Shown here: in pieces, positions 15,057 through 22,416 of the stretch | How positions within the stretch are numbered: the stretch's first letter is position 1 | Layout of the letters: each line of letters starts with the position of its first letter | Assembly: GCA_002375205.1 (NCBI GenBank) | Contig: DFLL01000012.1 | Span: 1-26,264, forward strand | DNA length: 26,264 nt | Reading direction: 5' to 3' | Source of the DNA: Caryophanales bacterium UBA3620 | Lineage (GTDB): Bacteria > Bacillota_I > Bacilli_A > RF39 > UBA660 | Notes under the pieces: model-generated | What the model was told of the DNA's origin: nothing | Database searches by the model: none | The model's input: only the letters and a program-made list of their open reading frames with translations | Position numbers and translations under genes: made by a program

Positions 15057-15063
15057 ATATCTT

Positions 15064-15078
15064 TAGCAGCCGAGTGCT
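15064..15078 (-). repeat. Inverted partial copy of the tRNA-Asn anticodon arm
   Basis: CAGCCGAGTGCT (15067-15078) is the exact reverse complement of AGCACTCGGCTG in the tRNA (14966-14977). With one mismatch the match extends to 15 nt (15064-15078 with 14966-14980). It lies just after the T-tract of the tRNA terminator. Confidence 0.6.
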
Positions 15079-15108
15079 TATCAACAAACCAAGATTAATT
15101 CAAATATA

Positions 15109-15147
15109 AAAATAGTGTATTAGCAAATATTGTTAATACACTATTTT
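15109..15147. terminator. Probable bidirectional terminator
   Basis: A perfect 14-bp inverted repeat (15109-15122 with 15134-15147, loop 11 nt) with T-rich sequence on both outgoing sides. On the minus strand it immediately follows the TAG that closes the gene fragment 15141-15224. Confidence 0.65.
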
Positions 15148-15224
15148 ATTTTTTTACTTTTAGCTAGTACTCTTTTAACAGCCTCTTCTTGCCCATAATC
15201 AATTAAGTCCCTAGCAAATCCAAT
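15141..15224 (-). pseudogene. Possible 3' remnant of a lost gene
   Basis: The minus strand has a 27-codon open stretch, IGFARDLIDYGQEEAVKRVL and seven more residues (basic end AKSKKIK), closing with TAG inside a terminator hairpin, as a real gene end would. It reads like an amphipathic helix with a basic tail. Stops lie directly upstream, at an 11-bp hairpin, and no start is available. I cannot name the parent gene. A chance open stretch is possible at this length. Confidence 0.3.
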
Positions 15225-15253
15225 CTATCAACAACCCTGTTGATAGATTTTTT
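15222..15253 (+). terminator. Hairpin with T-tail, terminator-like
   Basis: AATCTATCAAC / GTTGATAGATT, an 11-bp perfect stem with loop AACCCT, followed by T's on the plus strand. No plus-strand gene ends here, so either it is a leftover or it terminates antisense transcripts heading toward gatB. Confidence 0.5.
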
Positions 15254-15286
15254 ATATATACCAGAATCATCTACTAAAGGTATTAC

Positions 15287-15321
15287 CAAAGTAACTCGTT
15301 ACTTTGACCCGCCATAGGCGG
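15287..15321 (-). terminator. Hairpins downstream of gatB
   Basis: Two adjacent inverted repeats follow the gatB stop: CCGCC / GGCGG with a 3-nt loop (15309-15321) and CAAAGTAAC / GTTACTTTG (15287-15306). The minus strand has T-rich sequence before rather than after them, so they are not a textbook terminator, but they are the only candidates for the end of the gatCAB transcript. Confidence 0.35.
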
Positions 15322-15337
15322 AAATAAAAAAGAAAAA

Positions 15338-16759
15338 CTATAATTTCTCTAGTTCTTCTTTAAGTACCATATTAGTAATACCAGGATTAACCTTACCACT
15401 AGTCTTCTTCATAATAAGTCCCATAATAAAACCATTAACATTCTTACCATTTTTATAATCCTCTATTACCTTAGTATTTTCACTAAATACCTCATTAATA
15501 ATCCTTCTAATCTCTTCCTTATCACTAATTTGGCTTCCCATCTCTTTAGCAATATCCATAACATTCTTATCTTCTTCGATAGCCTTAGTAAAAATATCTT
15601 TAGCCTGTTTATTAGAAATCTTACCATCACTCATCATCTTTATAACAGAACTAAAATCATCTTCATTAATCTTAATATCCTCTAAAGATAAAAAGTTCTT
15701 ATTCATATAACCAAGAAGAAATCCCACGATCATATTCGAAGTATCTACTGGATTACTACCATAAGAAATAATCTTTTCAAAATAATCAGATAATTTCTTA
15801 TCTTTCGTTAAAGTATAAGCATCAACTTTACCAATACCATATACATCTATATACTTATGTCTTCTTTCATACTCAAGTATAGGTAAACAATTCTTAACAC
15901 TATCAATAAAACTATCTCTAAGTTTAATCTCCGGAATATTACTCTCTCTATAGTATTTATAATCAACAGCATCAACCTTACTTCTCATAAATACCGAAGT
16001 ACCAAGATTTTCATCATATCTTCTTGTTTCCTGTTCAATAACTCCCCCAGACTCTAATATCTTAGTCTGTCTATCAATTTCCGATATAATAGCTTCTCTA
16101 ACAGTTTTAAAAGAATTAATATTCTTCATTTCAACTCTAGTACCAAGCTTGCTATCCTCTTCTCTTTTTAAAGATACATTAACATCAACCCTAATCTGAC
16201 CAAGATCTGCCCTTGCATCACTTGCATCTAAATATAAAAGAATATTTCTATATGCTTCCAAAAATAATATAGCCTCATCAGCTGAATTAATACAAGGATC
16301 AGTAACAGTTTCTAATAGTGGTACACCAGCTCTATTATAATCAATTAAAGAATAAGTACTCATATGATCCATATTAGCAGTATCTTCTTCTAAATGAGTA
16401 TCCTGTATTGAAATCTTTTTAGGGCCACTATCCGTATCAATCATAACATAACCATGAACCCCAATAGGACTACCAAACTGTGTAATCTGATAACCTTTAG
16501 GTAAATCAGGATAATAATAATTCTTTCTATCAAAACATAACTTTTCCGGTACATTACAGTTCAAAGCCATAGCAACCATTAAAGACTTTCTAACAGCCTC
16601 TTTATTAACAACTGGTAAAGTACCAGGATAACCCAAATCTAATGGACAAAGATTAGTATTAACTTCCCCTTCTCCATTCTTACTCGAACTAAAATTTTTA
16701 CTATTACTCTTAAGTTCCGAGTGGACTTCTAGCCCAATAACAGGAACATATTTACTCAC
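15338..16759 (-). CDS. gatB: Asp-tRNA(Asn)/Glu-tRNA(Gln) amidotransferase subunit B
   Basis: A 473-aa protein, the standard length. It recognises and activates (phosphorylates) the misacylated tRNA before GatA-derived ammonia is added. Signatures: the N-terminal VIGLEVHSELKSNSKNF (7-23), then NTNLCPLDLGYPGTLPVVN and FDRKNYYYPDLPKGYQITQF, the core of the kinase domain. The zinc-type Cys cluster of many GatB proteins is absent, as in Bacillus. The C-terminal tRNA-binding YqeY-like tail begins around KISNKQAKDIF and ends NPGITNMVLKEEL. It overlaps gatA by 8 bp, so the operon is tightly coupled. With tRNA-Asn close by, this suggests Asn-tRNA is made at least partly by this route; asparaginyl-tRNA synthetase could lie elsewhere. 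Confidence 0.97.
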   Translation of the reverse strand: MSKYVPVIGLEVHSELKSNSKNFSSSKNGEGEVNTNLCPLDLGYPGTLPVVNKEAVRKSLMVAMALNCNVPEKLCFDRKNYYYPDLPKGYQITQFGSPIGVHGYVMIDTDSGPKKISIQDTHLEEDTANMDHMSTYSLIDYNRAGVPLLETVTDPCINSADEAILFLEAYRNILLYLDASDARADLGQIRVDVNVSLKREEDSKLGTRVEMKNINSFKTVREAIISEIDRQTKILESGGVIEQETRRYDENLGTSVFMRSKVDAVDYKYYRESNIPEIKLRDSFIDSVKNCLPILEYERRHKYIDVYGIGKVDAYTLTKDKKLSDYFEKIISYGSNPVDTSNMIVGFLLGYMNKNFLSLEDIKINEDDFSSVIKMMSDGKISNKQAKDIFTKAIEEDKNVMDIAKEMGSQISDKEEIRRIINEVFSENTKVIEDYKNGKNVNGFIMGLIMKKTSGKVNPGITNMVLKEELEKL

Positions 16760-18188
16760 TTTTACTCACCTGCCCTTTATATCCAAGTACTTCCTCCAAC
16801 TTATTAGCCATATTAAGCACTAAATAATCTTCCTTGGCTCTACCCGTAATACTAATACCCACAGGCATATTATTAACAAAGCCAGAAGGAATACTAATAC
16901 TAGGATAGCCTCCAAAGTTACCAATAATCAAATGATTACCAAGTATCAAATAATCATCACCAAGTTTATCACTAGCCTCATTAAATCTAGGAGCAATTCT
17001 TTCCGTACTAGGTAAAATATACCCATCATACTCTTTAAATAATTCATTAAATCTATCTACAATTAATCTTCTAACTCTACAAGCATTTAAAAATAACTTA
17101 TCCTGATTCTCTTTTTGTAATACATAACTCCCAATAACAAATCTTCTCTTAATAAGTTCCGAAAAACCTTCAGTCCTTGTCTTCATCATAATATCATTAA
17201 TATCTTTACCATCTATTCTATTACCAAAACAAATACCTGTTAAATTAGAATTATTACTCGTAGCTTCTGCACAAGATATAACATTATAAGCTGGATATAT
17301 AGTCTCAAGTAACTCTTTATCAATAGATACTTCATCTATAATAAATCCAATCTCTCTAGCCTTATCAATAGTCTTATAAAAATTATCAATAATCTGTTCT
17401 AATTCTTTATTACCTGATTTATTTTCTAAAGCTTCTTTAATATAAAATAATTTCTTACCCTTAATTTCATTATTAATATTATCACTATATAAAATATTAT
17501 CATCAGGTAAACTAGTCATATCCCTATCATCATGTCCTTTAATAATATCCATAACATAAGAAATATCGCGCGTGCTTCTAGCTATAACTCCTACTGTATC
17601 TAAACTACTAGCAAAAGCAAATAAACCATATCTCGATACCCTACCATAAGTAGGCTTAAATCCAACTACTCCACCATAAGAAGCAGGTTTTCTAATTGAA
17701 TCACCCGTATCACTACCAATACTAAAAGGAACAATACCAAGAGCTACACTACTAGCGCTACCAGAAGAACTTCCTCCTATCATTCGATCCTTATCCCAAG
17801 GATTTCTAACAATACCAGTATGACCAGTAGTACCAGTACCACCCATAGCAAGTTCATCAAGAACTGTTTTACCAACTAATACTGCTCCAGCTTCCTTAAG
17901 TTTTCTATATACCGTAGCATCATATACTGGAATATAATCCTTTAAAATATTCGAAGAGCCAGTCGTAAGAATACCCTTAGTAGAAATATTATCCTTAAGG
18001 CCATAAGGAATACCACTTAGTTTAGTATTACTATCCATTTCTTCTTTCTTATCCATAATAGTAACAAAAGAATTATATTCATCTTGATACTTAAGAGCCT
18101 TATCTCTAGCCTCATTAAATAAATCACTACTAGTAACACTCTTATTATCAAGTTCTTTTCTCATATCATCAATAAATAATTCAGTCAT
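16752..18188 (-). CDS. gatA: Asp-tRNA(Asn)/Glu-tRNA(Gln) amidotransferase subunit A
   Basis: A 478-aa amidase that frees ammonia from glutamine for GatB. The Ser-cisSer-Lys triad is visible as K65 (GIPYGLKDN), S140 (GGSSSGSA) and S164 (SDTGDSIRKPAS); the spacing between them (75 and 24) equals that of S. aureus K79, S154 and S178. The signature is normally SDTGGSIRQPA; here the Gly before the nucleophile is Asp163 and Gln is Lys. I have a recollection of this GDS variant in some Mollicute/Firmicute GatA proteins, so the enzyme is probably active. The C-terminal third is ordinary (GGYPSISIPSGF, PVGISITGR). It overlaps gatC by one base and gatB by eight. Confidence 0.96.
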   Translation of the reverse strand: MTELFIDDMRKELDNKSVTSSDLFNEARDKALKYQDEYNSFVTIMDKKEEMDSNTKLSGIPYGLKDNISTKGILTTGSSNILKDYIPVYDATVYRKLKEAGAVLVGKTVLDELAMGGTGTTGHTGIVRNPWDKDRMIGGSSSGSASSVALGIVPFSIGSDTGDSIRKPASYGGVVGFKPTYGRVSRYGLFAFASSLDTVGVIARSTRDISYVMDIIKGHDDRDMTSLPDDNILYSDNINNEIKGKKLFYIKEALENKSGNKELEQIIDNFYKTIDKAREIGFIIDEVSIDKELLETIYPAYNVISCAEATSNNSNLTGICFGNRIDGKDINDIMMKTRTEGFSELIKRRFVIGSYVLQKENQDKLFLNACRVRRLIVDRFNELFKEYDGYILPSTERIAPRFNEASDKLGDDYLILGNHLIIGNFGGYPSISIPSGFVNNMPVGISITGRAKEDYLVLNMANKLEEVLGYKGQVSKSE

Positions 18189-18484
18189 TATTCCACCACC
18201 TTAGGAACCTTTACTTTACTTCCCTCATAGTCCTTAACATTAATAAGCATACTATTAAAATCAATCTCATTATTAAAAGTATCCTCTCTTAAATAACTAT
18301 CATCTAATTCCAAATCAAAAGGATAAAACATCGGATTAACTTTCTCAATATCTTTAATATTACCAATAAACTCCATCTGCTTCAAAGTAATATCAAATTC
18401 TCTTAATAAAGTATCATATTCCCCATCTTCCATTTTAAACATCAATCTATTAGCTAAATCATTTAATTTATTCTTATCAATCAC
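18188..18484 (-). CDS. gatC: Asp-tRNA(Asn)/Glu-tRNA(Gln) amidotransferase subunit C
   Basis: A 98-aa protein of usual length that wraps around and stabilises the GatA-GatB complex. Family features: an N-terminal helical part (LNDLANRLMFKMEDGE), then VNPMFYPFDLE, LREDTFNNEIDF and the C-terminal GSKVKVPKVVE. The start codon is GTG with a strong Shine-Dalgarno (GGAGGT); a GTG start may keep its level in line with gatA and gatB, which follow with overlaps. First gene of gatCAB, under an extended -10 promoter. Confidence 0.94.
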   Translation of the reverse strand: MIDKNKLNDLANRLMFKMEDGEYDTLLREFDITLKQMEFIGNIKDIEKVNPMFYPFDLELDDSYLREDTFNNEIDFNSMLINVKDYEGSKVKVPKVVE

Positions 18485-18508
18485 TTTAATACCTCCAATT
18501 GCATAACC

Positions 18509-18537
18509 ATTATAGCATTAATATCAAAATAAATAAA
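18509..18537 (-). promoter_or_regulatory. Extended -10 promoter for gatCAB
   Basis: TGCTATAAT (TATAAT at 18509-18514) on the minus strand has the TGn extension; the -35 at 17 bp (TTTATT, 18532-18537) is weak. Confidence 0.6.
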
Positions 18538-18608
18538 CCACAAAATAAAAATAAAAAACAAAATAAAGATAATAATTACACCAACTTTGGTAATAATATT
18601 AACAACAT

Positions 18609-18637
18609 ATTACAAATACAAAATATTTTATTATAAT
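18609..18637 (+). promoter_or_regulatory. Putative promoter/operator of the XRE regulator
   Basis: ATTACA (18609-18614), 17-bp spacer, TATAAT (18632-18637). The -10 sits in the centre of a 14-bp palindrome, TTTATTATAATAAA, which could be an operator, although such AT palindromes arise easily in this base composition. Confidence 0.45.
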
Positions 18638-18660
18638 AAAAGTAACTTCTGGAGGTAGTT

Positions 18661-18999
18661 ATGAAGTTAGGAGAAAAAATAAAAGAAATAAGAAAAAGTA
18701 AAAACATATCACAAGAATCTCTAGCAGGTATGTTAAAAGTAAATAGAAATTACTTATCAAGAATAGAAACAGGAAAATCAGAACCATCCTCTACTATTCT
18801 AAAGCATATCGCTGAGATATTTAATATTGATTTAAATACATTACTAGATATCAATACAGATATATTACAAAAACAAGAAAAAATAAACTATATTGCAGAA
18901 TCATGTAAATCACTTCATGAAAAAGATTTAGACTTTTTAGTAAGAATAATCTCTGTTATGAAAGAAGAATATGTAAAAATAAATACCAATATTGATTAG
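18661..18999 (+). CDS. XRE-family helix-turn-helix transcriptional regulator
   Basis: A 112-aa protein. Residues 5-60 are a Cro/C1-type HTH: IKEIRKSKNISQESLAGML leads into the recognition helix region VNRNYLSRIETGKSEPSSTI and the closing helix LKHIAEIFNIDLNTLL. The remaining 50 residues are helical and charged, perhaps for dimerisation (ESCKSLHEKDLDFLVRII). No membrane, peptidase or metal-binding part. ATG start with Shine-Dalgarno GGAGGT. It diverges from gatCAB and is closed by its own terminator, so it is a single-gene unit; its targets are unknown, with self-regulation the usual guess. Confidence 0.9.
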   Translation: MKLGEKIKEIRKSKNISQESLAGMLKVNRNYLSRIETGKSEPSSTILKHIAEIFNIDLNTLLDINTDILQKQEKINYIAESCKSLHEKDLDFLVRIISVMKEEYVKINTNID

Positions 19000-19018
19000 A
19001 ATTATTCTAGTCTTTTTT
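18994..19018 (+). terminator. Terminator of the XRE regulator gene
   Basis: GATTAGAA / TTCTAGTC stem (18994-19001 with 19005-19012, one G-T pair) followed by TTTTTT. The TAG stop (18997-18999) is inside the stem. Confidence 0.7.
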
Positions 19019-19132
19019 ATTACGCTATCGCTACTCGAAATACTTCGTATTTCTTACTCTCCATTATTAAAGAGTTCTTCAATAAAATCTTTTCTCTACA
19101 TAAAAAGAGTATTAGTTATTTCAATTTTTCTA

Positions 19133-19138
19133 TATAAT
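19133..19138 (+). promoter_or_regulatory. Possible -10 box of a leaderless transcript
   Basis: TATAAT ends five bases before the ATG of the 115-aa gene, and there is no Shine-Dalgarno between them. If used, transcription would start at or next to the ATG. The -35 region is poor. Confidence 0.3.
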
Positions 19139-19143
19139 TAACT

Positions 19144-19491
19144 ATGAAAGATAATAAAGAATTAAAACAAGTAAATATGGATATAATATTTTTCTTTTTA
19201 GTATTAGTCCAGTCAATAATATCATTCTATATCATAAATGAAAAGAAAAAAAGTATCTTAAATATTCCCTGTATGAGTGAAGAAACCACTAATAAAATAT
19301 ATTATTATAATCGAAGATTAAATCTAATAATATCCATATATTTCTTTATAAACGCCTATAATAGTTATAAAAATATTGAAGAAGAAAATAAAGAAGGAGC
19401 AAAACTCTTTGTAATAGCAACCTTTCTCTCTTTAATCGCATCCATTCTTTATTTACCAATTGGTAATAGTAATGTAACCATCGATAGATAG
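19144..19491 (+). CDS. Small three-span membrane protein, unknown function
   Basis: A 115-aa protein I do not recognise. Hydrophobic segments at about 13-31 (MDIIFFFLVLVQSIISFYII), 58-72 (LNLIISIYFFINAY) and 87-105 (LFVIATFLSLIASILYLPI), separated by charged loops (NEKKKS; EEENKEGAK). No conserved motif is visible. No Shine-Dalgarno precedes the ATG; instead a TATAAT lies close by. It has ordinary codon use and lies between the XRE regulator terminator and hsp20, 47 bp before the latter, with which it may be cotranscribed. Confidence 0.7.
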   Translation: MKDNKELKQVNMDIIFFFLVLVQSIISFYIINEKKKSILNIPCMSEETTNKIYYYNRRLNLIISIYFFINAYNSYKNIEEENKEGAKLFVIATFLSLIASILYLPIGNSNVTIDR

Positions 19492-19538
19492 TATAAAATT
19501 ACAAAATATATACATAATAATACCGAAAGGATGATACA

Positions 19539-19922
19539 ATGTTACCAAGATATTATTTTAATGACTATTTTCCTATACTAGATTCATCAATATATAAAGA
19601 AAGAGAATATATGAAAACAGATATCAGAGAATATCAAAACAAATATATAATGGAAATAGACATACCAGGAGTAAAAAAAGAAGATATAAATATAAATTAT
19701 GAAAATGGGTATCTAACAATCAAAGCAACCAAAACAGTAACATTAAAACCCGAAGTATATATAAGAAGAGAAAGATTCCATGGAGAAATAAAAAGAAGCT
19801 TTTATATTGGAGATAAAAAAGAAACCGATATCAAAGCATCATACGTAAGTGGAATCCTAACCATATCATTTCCTAAAGAAGATACCATCAAAAAACAAAT
19901 ACCAAATATAATAATAAAATAA
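19539..19922 (+). CDS. Hsp20/alpha-crystallin family small heat shock protein
   Basis: A 127-aa chaperone that holds unfolding proteins in an ATP-independent way. After a short N-terminal arm (1-24) the alpha-crystallin domain spans about 25-115: DIREYQNKYIMEIDIPGVKK, INYENGYLTIKA and the signature ASYVSGILTISFPK (100-113). The C-terminal tail carries an I-x-I type motif (IPNIIIK), which links subunits into oligomers. ATG start with Shine-Dalgarno AAAGGA. I saw no CIRCE element or other heat-shock operator upstream, so regulation is unclear. It ends at a hairpin shared with the convergent gene. Confidence 0.95.
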   Translation: MLPRYYFNDYFPILDSSIYKEREYMKTDIREYQNKYIMEIDIPGVKKEDININYENGYLTIKATKTVTLKPEVYIRRERFHGEIKRSFYIGDKKETDIKASYVSGILTISFPKEDTIKKQIPNIIIK

Positions 19923-19955
19923 ACCCTAGAATAAAATCTAGGATTTATTTTTATC
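19923..19955. terminator. Bidirectional terminator between hsp20 and the convergent gene
   Basis: CCTAGA / TCTAGG stem (19925-19930 with 19937-19942), extended by flanking A/T pairs, with T-rich sequence on both sides. It separates two convergent genes. Confidence 0.75.
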
Positions 19956-21369
19956 TATTTTTCGTTAAAGTTTTAACCTTAACATCATCAATATCATAAT
20001 AACCTTCATATTGACCAGTATAAATAAGATCACTTCTAGTAACAAGAACAGCCTCCTCTTTAGCGCCCTTACTAATTAATTCATTTGCCTTTTCATAAGC
20101 ATGAGAATCACTACTATAAATAGTATAAATATTACCATCAAGATTATAGACAACTCCCATAATATCTCTTTCATAAGAACATTCAAATAAAGGTGTCATA
20201 CCATTTTTCTCACCAGCAGCATCATATGAACTACTATAAATATAAGAATTATCATTTATAGTAACCCTATCCTCAAAAGAAATAGTATAATTATCATAGT
20301 TATTAACATTACCATTATTTTTTGTCTCTTTAATACTATCGTTTTCATTTATTTCATCAATATCATTACTTTTATCTATATCATTACTTGTCTCTTTAGT
20401 TTCTATAATATTTTCCGTTTCAATTACATTAATATTAGTTTCAACTACACTTTCCGTTTCATTAAGATTATTATTAGTATAAATAACTTCATCTTCAATA
20501 GTAGATTCTTTAGTAACATCTTCAACATAAGAAGTAGACTTAATGTTTCCCTTATTAGAATTATTCTTCTTTTTAAACATTCCAGGAACAAAAGACCAAA
20601 TCATAGTAGTACAAGCAAGTCCTAAAGCTACCACCGCTACTTTAATATTACGGTTTTTACTATTCTCTTCTTCCGAAATATTTTTAACTTTATTTTTATT
20701 TCTATATTTATCAGATATTTTCCTAATAAATGGAAAATGACTTATACCTCTAAAAAGTGACTTCTTTTTATTATGTTTATCATCCTTACCAATATTTTTA
20801 ACAATAGGAACAACAAATTCTTCTTTACCATTATTAATATTATTAAAAACATCACTAATATTTAATACACCATATGGTTCTTCTTTTAACGTTGATTTTT
20901 TCTTATTAAAAGAATCAATCCATACCGAAGAGAAATCTTCTTCTTTTTGTTCTAAATTTAATCTTTCTTTTATAGCCTGCTCTAAAAAAGAAAAATCAAC
21001 ATTATTTTCCTCATCAGATTCATCAACAAATGGTATATCAAAATCAATTTTTTCTTTTGGTTCTTCGTTTAACGACATTTTGGAAAGAAAAATACCAAAT
21101 CTTTCTTTCATTTTTCTTTCTCTAAATTCATATTCAAATAAAATATTAACTTTCTTCTCTAAAGCTTTCTCCCTATCACATAAATCCTTAAATAAGAATC
21201 TCTTTTCATAAGGAATATTAATTGATGTACCATTATAAACAACCGTGATCATTTTCCCCTTTTTAGTTTCAAATAAATCATTTAATTTAGTCTTAACAAC
21301 TCTAAGTTTATCCTCATTACTAAGCTTTCTATATTCATAAGAATTTAATTTTATATTTAAATAATCCAT
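19951..21369 (-). CDS. Single-pass membrane protein with long cytoplasmic and external parts, unknown function
   Basis: A 472-aa protein I do not recognise. The start ATG at 21369 has AAAGGGGTG upstream; an ATG 35 codons further up would add an odd hydrophobic stretch and include the promoter. Residues 1-240 are cytoplasmic-like, charged and mostly helical (coiled-coil potential around 60-100, acidic patches at 110-145, basic patches before the membrane). The membrane segment is about 242-262 (VAVVALGLACTTMIWSFVPG). Outside, a Thr/Glu/Asn-rich linker (about 275-360, repeats like ETNINVIETENIIETKET) leads to a compact C-terminal domain (361-472) with YTISFEDRVTINDNSYIYSS and NIYTIYSSDSHAYEKANELI. 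The layout resembles an anchored envelope protein with a stalk and an external domain. It has a consensus promoter back to back with that of the next gene. Confidence 0.85.
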   Translation of the reverse strand: MDYLNIKLNSYEYRKLSNEDKLRVVKTKLNDLFETKKGKMITVVYNGTSINIPYEKRFLFKDLCDREKALEKKVNILFEYEFRERKMKERFGIFLSKMSLNEEPKEKIDFDIPFVDESDEENNVDFSFLEQAIKERLNLEQKEEDFSSVWIDSFNKKKSTLKEEPYGVLNISDVFNNINNGKEEFVVPIVKNIGKDDKHNKKKSLFRGISHFPFIRKISDKYRNKNKVKNISEEENSKNRNIKVAVVALGLACTTMIWSFVPGMFKKKNNSNKGNIKSTSYVEDVTKESTIEDEVIYTNNNLNETESVVETNINVIETENIIETKETSNDIDKSNDIDEINENDSIKETKNNGNVNNYDNYTISFEDRVTINDNSYIYSSSYDAAGEKNGMTPLFECSYERDIMGVVYNLDGNIYTIYSSDSHAYEKANELISKGAKEEAVLVTRSDLIYTGQYEGYYDIDDVKVKTLTKNR

Positions 21370-21399
21370 AAAAAACACCCCTTTCAGAAAGATGCAAAT

Positions 21400-21428
21400 A
21401 TTGTACAGCAAAAGAAATAGTTTGTCAA
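21400..21428 (-). promoter_or_regulatory. Sigma-A promoter for the 472-aa membrane protein gene
   Basis: TTGACA (21423-21428), 17-bp spacer, TACAAT (21400-21405) on the minus strand. The -35 lies in the palindrome GTTTGTCAAAC. It is divergent from the promoter at 21458-21486. Confidence 0.8.
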
Positions 21429-21457
21429 ACAGTTTTATAAACAAATCAAAAAGCAAG

Positions 21458-21486
21458 TTGACAATTATAAACATATCGTCTAAAAT
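21458..21486 (+). promoter_or_regulatory. Sigma-A promoter for the methyltransferase-RluA-YugP run
   Basis: TTGACA (21458-21463), 17-bp spacer, TAAAAT (21481-21486). The two divergent -35 boxes are 29 bp apart. Confidence 0.75.
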
Positions 21487-21555
21487 TAAATTATAAAGAG
21501 CTAAATAATATGAATAATTATAAAAAACAAATATACAAAAGAAAAAGGTGAGATA

Positions 21556-22416
21556 ATGAATTTAAATAATAATTGGAAAGATTATGAATGTATAAAAACA
21601 GGAGATGGCGAAAAACTAGAAAGATGGAAAGATATTATCCTAGTAAGACCTGATCCGCAAATAATTTGGAAGAAAAAAAATATATGGAATAATTATGATG
21701 CCCACTACCACAGAAGTACAACAGGAGGAGGCTACTGGGAATATAAAAAAAAGTTACCAGAGTACTGGACAATAAACTATAAAGAATTAACATTTAAAGT
21801 ATCTCCTACTAACTTTAAACATACCGGTATTTTCCCTGAACAATCATCAAATTGGGATTACATCGAAGAAAAAGTAAAAGAATATATGAATACCCATAAA
21901 GAAATGCATGTCTTAAATTTATTTGCCTATACAGGATGTGCTACTATGGCAGCTTCTTCCGCAGGAGCAACCGAAGTAGTCCATGTCGATGCTTCAAAAG
22001 GAATGAATGACTGGGCTAAAGAAAATATGCATTTATCCAAATTAGATAATAATACCATTAGATTTATTACAGACGATGTTTTAAAATTCTTAGATAGAGA
22101 AAAAAGAAGAGGACACACTTACCAAGGAATAATAATGGATCCACCTAGTTATGGAAGAGGTCCAAATAAAGAAGTATGGAAATTTGAAAAAGATTTCCCT
22201 ATTCTATTAGAAAAAGTAAAAGAAGTATTAGATAAAGATTATTCATTTTTATTAATAAGTAGTTATACAACAGGTATAAGTCATATATCCCTATATAACA
22301 TCTTAAAAAAAGAGTTTATTGGTCAAAAAATTGAAACAGGAGAAAATACCCTACCAGTAACCGAAGACAATCTTATATTACCATGTGGAATATATGGAAA
22401 AGTTACCAAAAATTAA
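21556..22416 (+). CDS. Class I SAM-dependent methyltransferase, RlmI-like
   Basis: A 286-aa protein like the catalytic half of 23S rRNA m5C methyltransferases of the RlmI type. Visible: TGIFPEQSSNWDYI (90-103), the SAM-binding VLNLFAYTGCATMAAS (119-134), VVHVDASKGMNDWAKEN (acidic ribose ligand D145), and the catalytic-site DPPSYGRGP (195-203). The N-terminal PUA domain of E. coli RlmI is missing, replaced by about 80 residues beginning NNWKDYECIKTGDGEKLERW. It is therefore a short, stand-alone subgroup; RNA substrate is inferred. ATG with Shine-Dalgarno AAAGGTGAG. The next gene, also an RNA modifier, starts inside its end, so the two are probably made together. Confidence 0.88.
   Translation: MNLNNNWKDYECIKTGDGEKLERWKDIILVRPDPQIIWKKKNIWNNYDAHYHRSTTGGGYWEYKKKLPEYWTINYKELTFKVSPTNFKHTGIFPEQSSNWDYIEEKVKEYMNTHKEMHVLNLFAYTGCATMAASSAGATEVVHVDASKGMNDWAKENMHLSKLDNNTIRFITDDVLKFLDREKRRGHTYQGIIMDPPSYGRGPNKEVWKFEKDFPILLEKVKEVLDKDYSFLLISSYTTGISHISLYNILKKEFIGQKIETGENTLPVTEDNLILPCGIYGKVTKN

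Larger units (their letters stand above)
15057..15337. other. Gene-free stretch between tRNA-Asn and gatB
   Basis: No intact gene is visible on either strand. It holds an inverted partial copy of the tRNA, a 14-bp inverted repeat, a possible 3' fragment of a lost minus-strand gene, an 11-bp hairpin with a T-tail, and two further hairpins next to the gatB stop. The CCGCC/GGCGG hairpin is notably GC-rich for this sequence. Confidence 0.7.

Noticed and set aside
19020..19060. GAAATAC/GTATTTC hairpin as a second terminator or mobile repeat
   Set aside because: No T-tract follows and no other copy was noticed; the XRE terminator upstream already explains the gene end.
19492..19538. Possible CIRCE or other heat-shock operator before hsp20
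   Set aside because: No TTAGCACTC/GAGTGCTAA inverted repeat is present in the gap.
20543..20740. Plus-strand hydrophobic frame opposite the 472-aa gene
   Set aside because: Antisense of the basic and membrane-span region; no Shine-Dalgarno.
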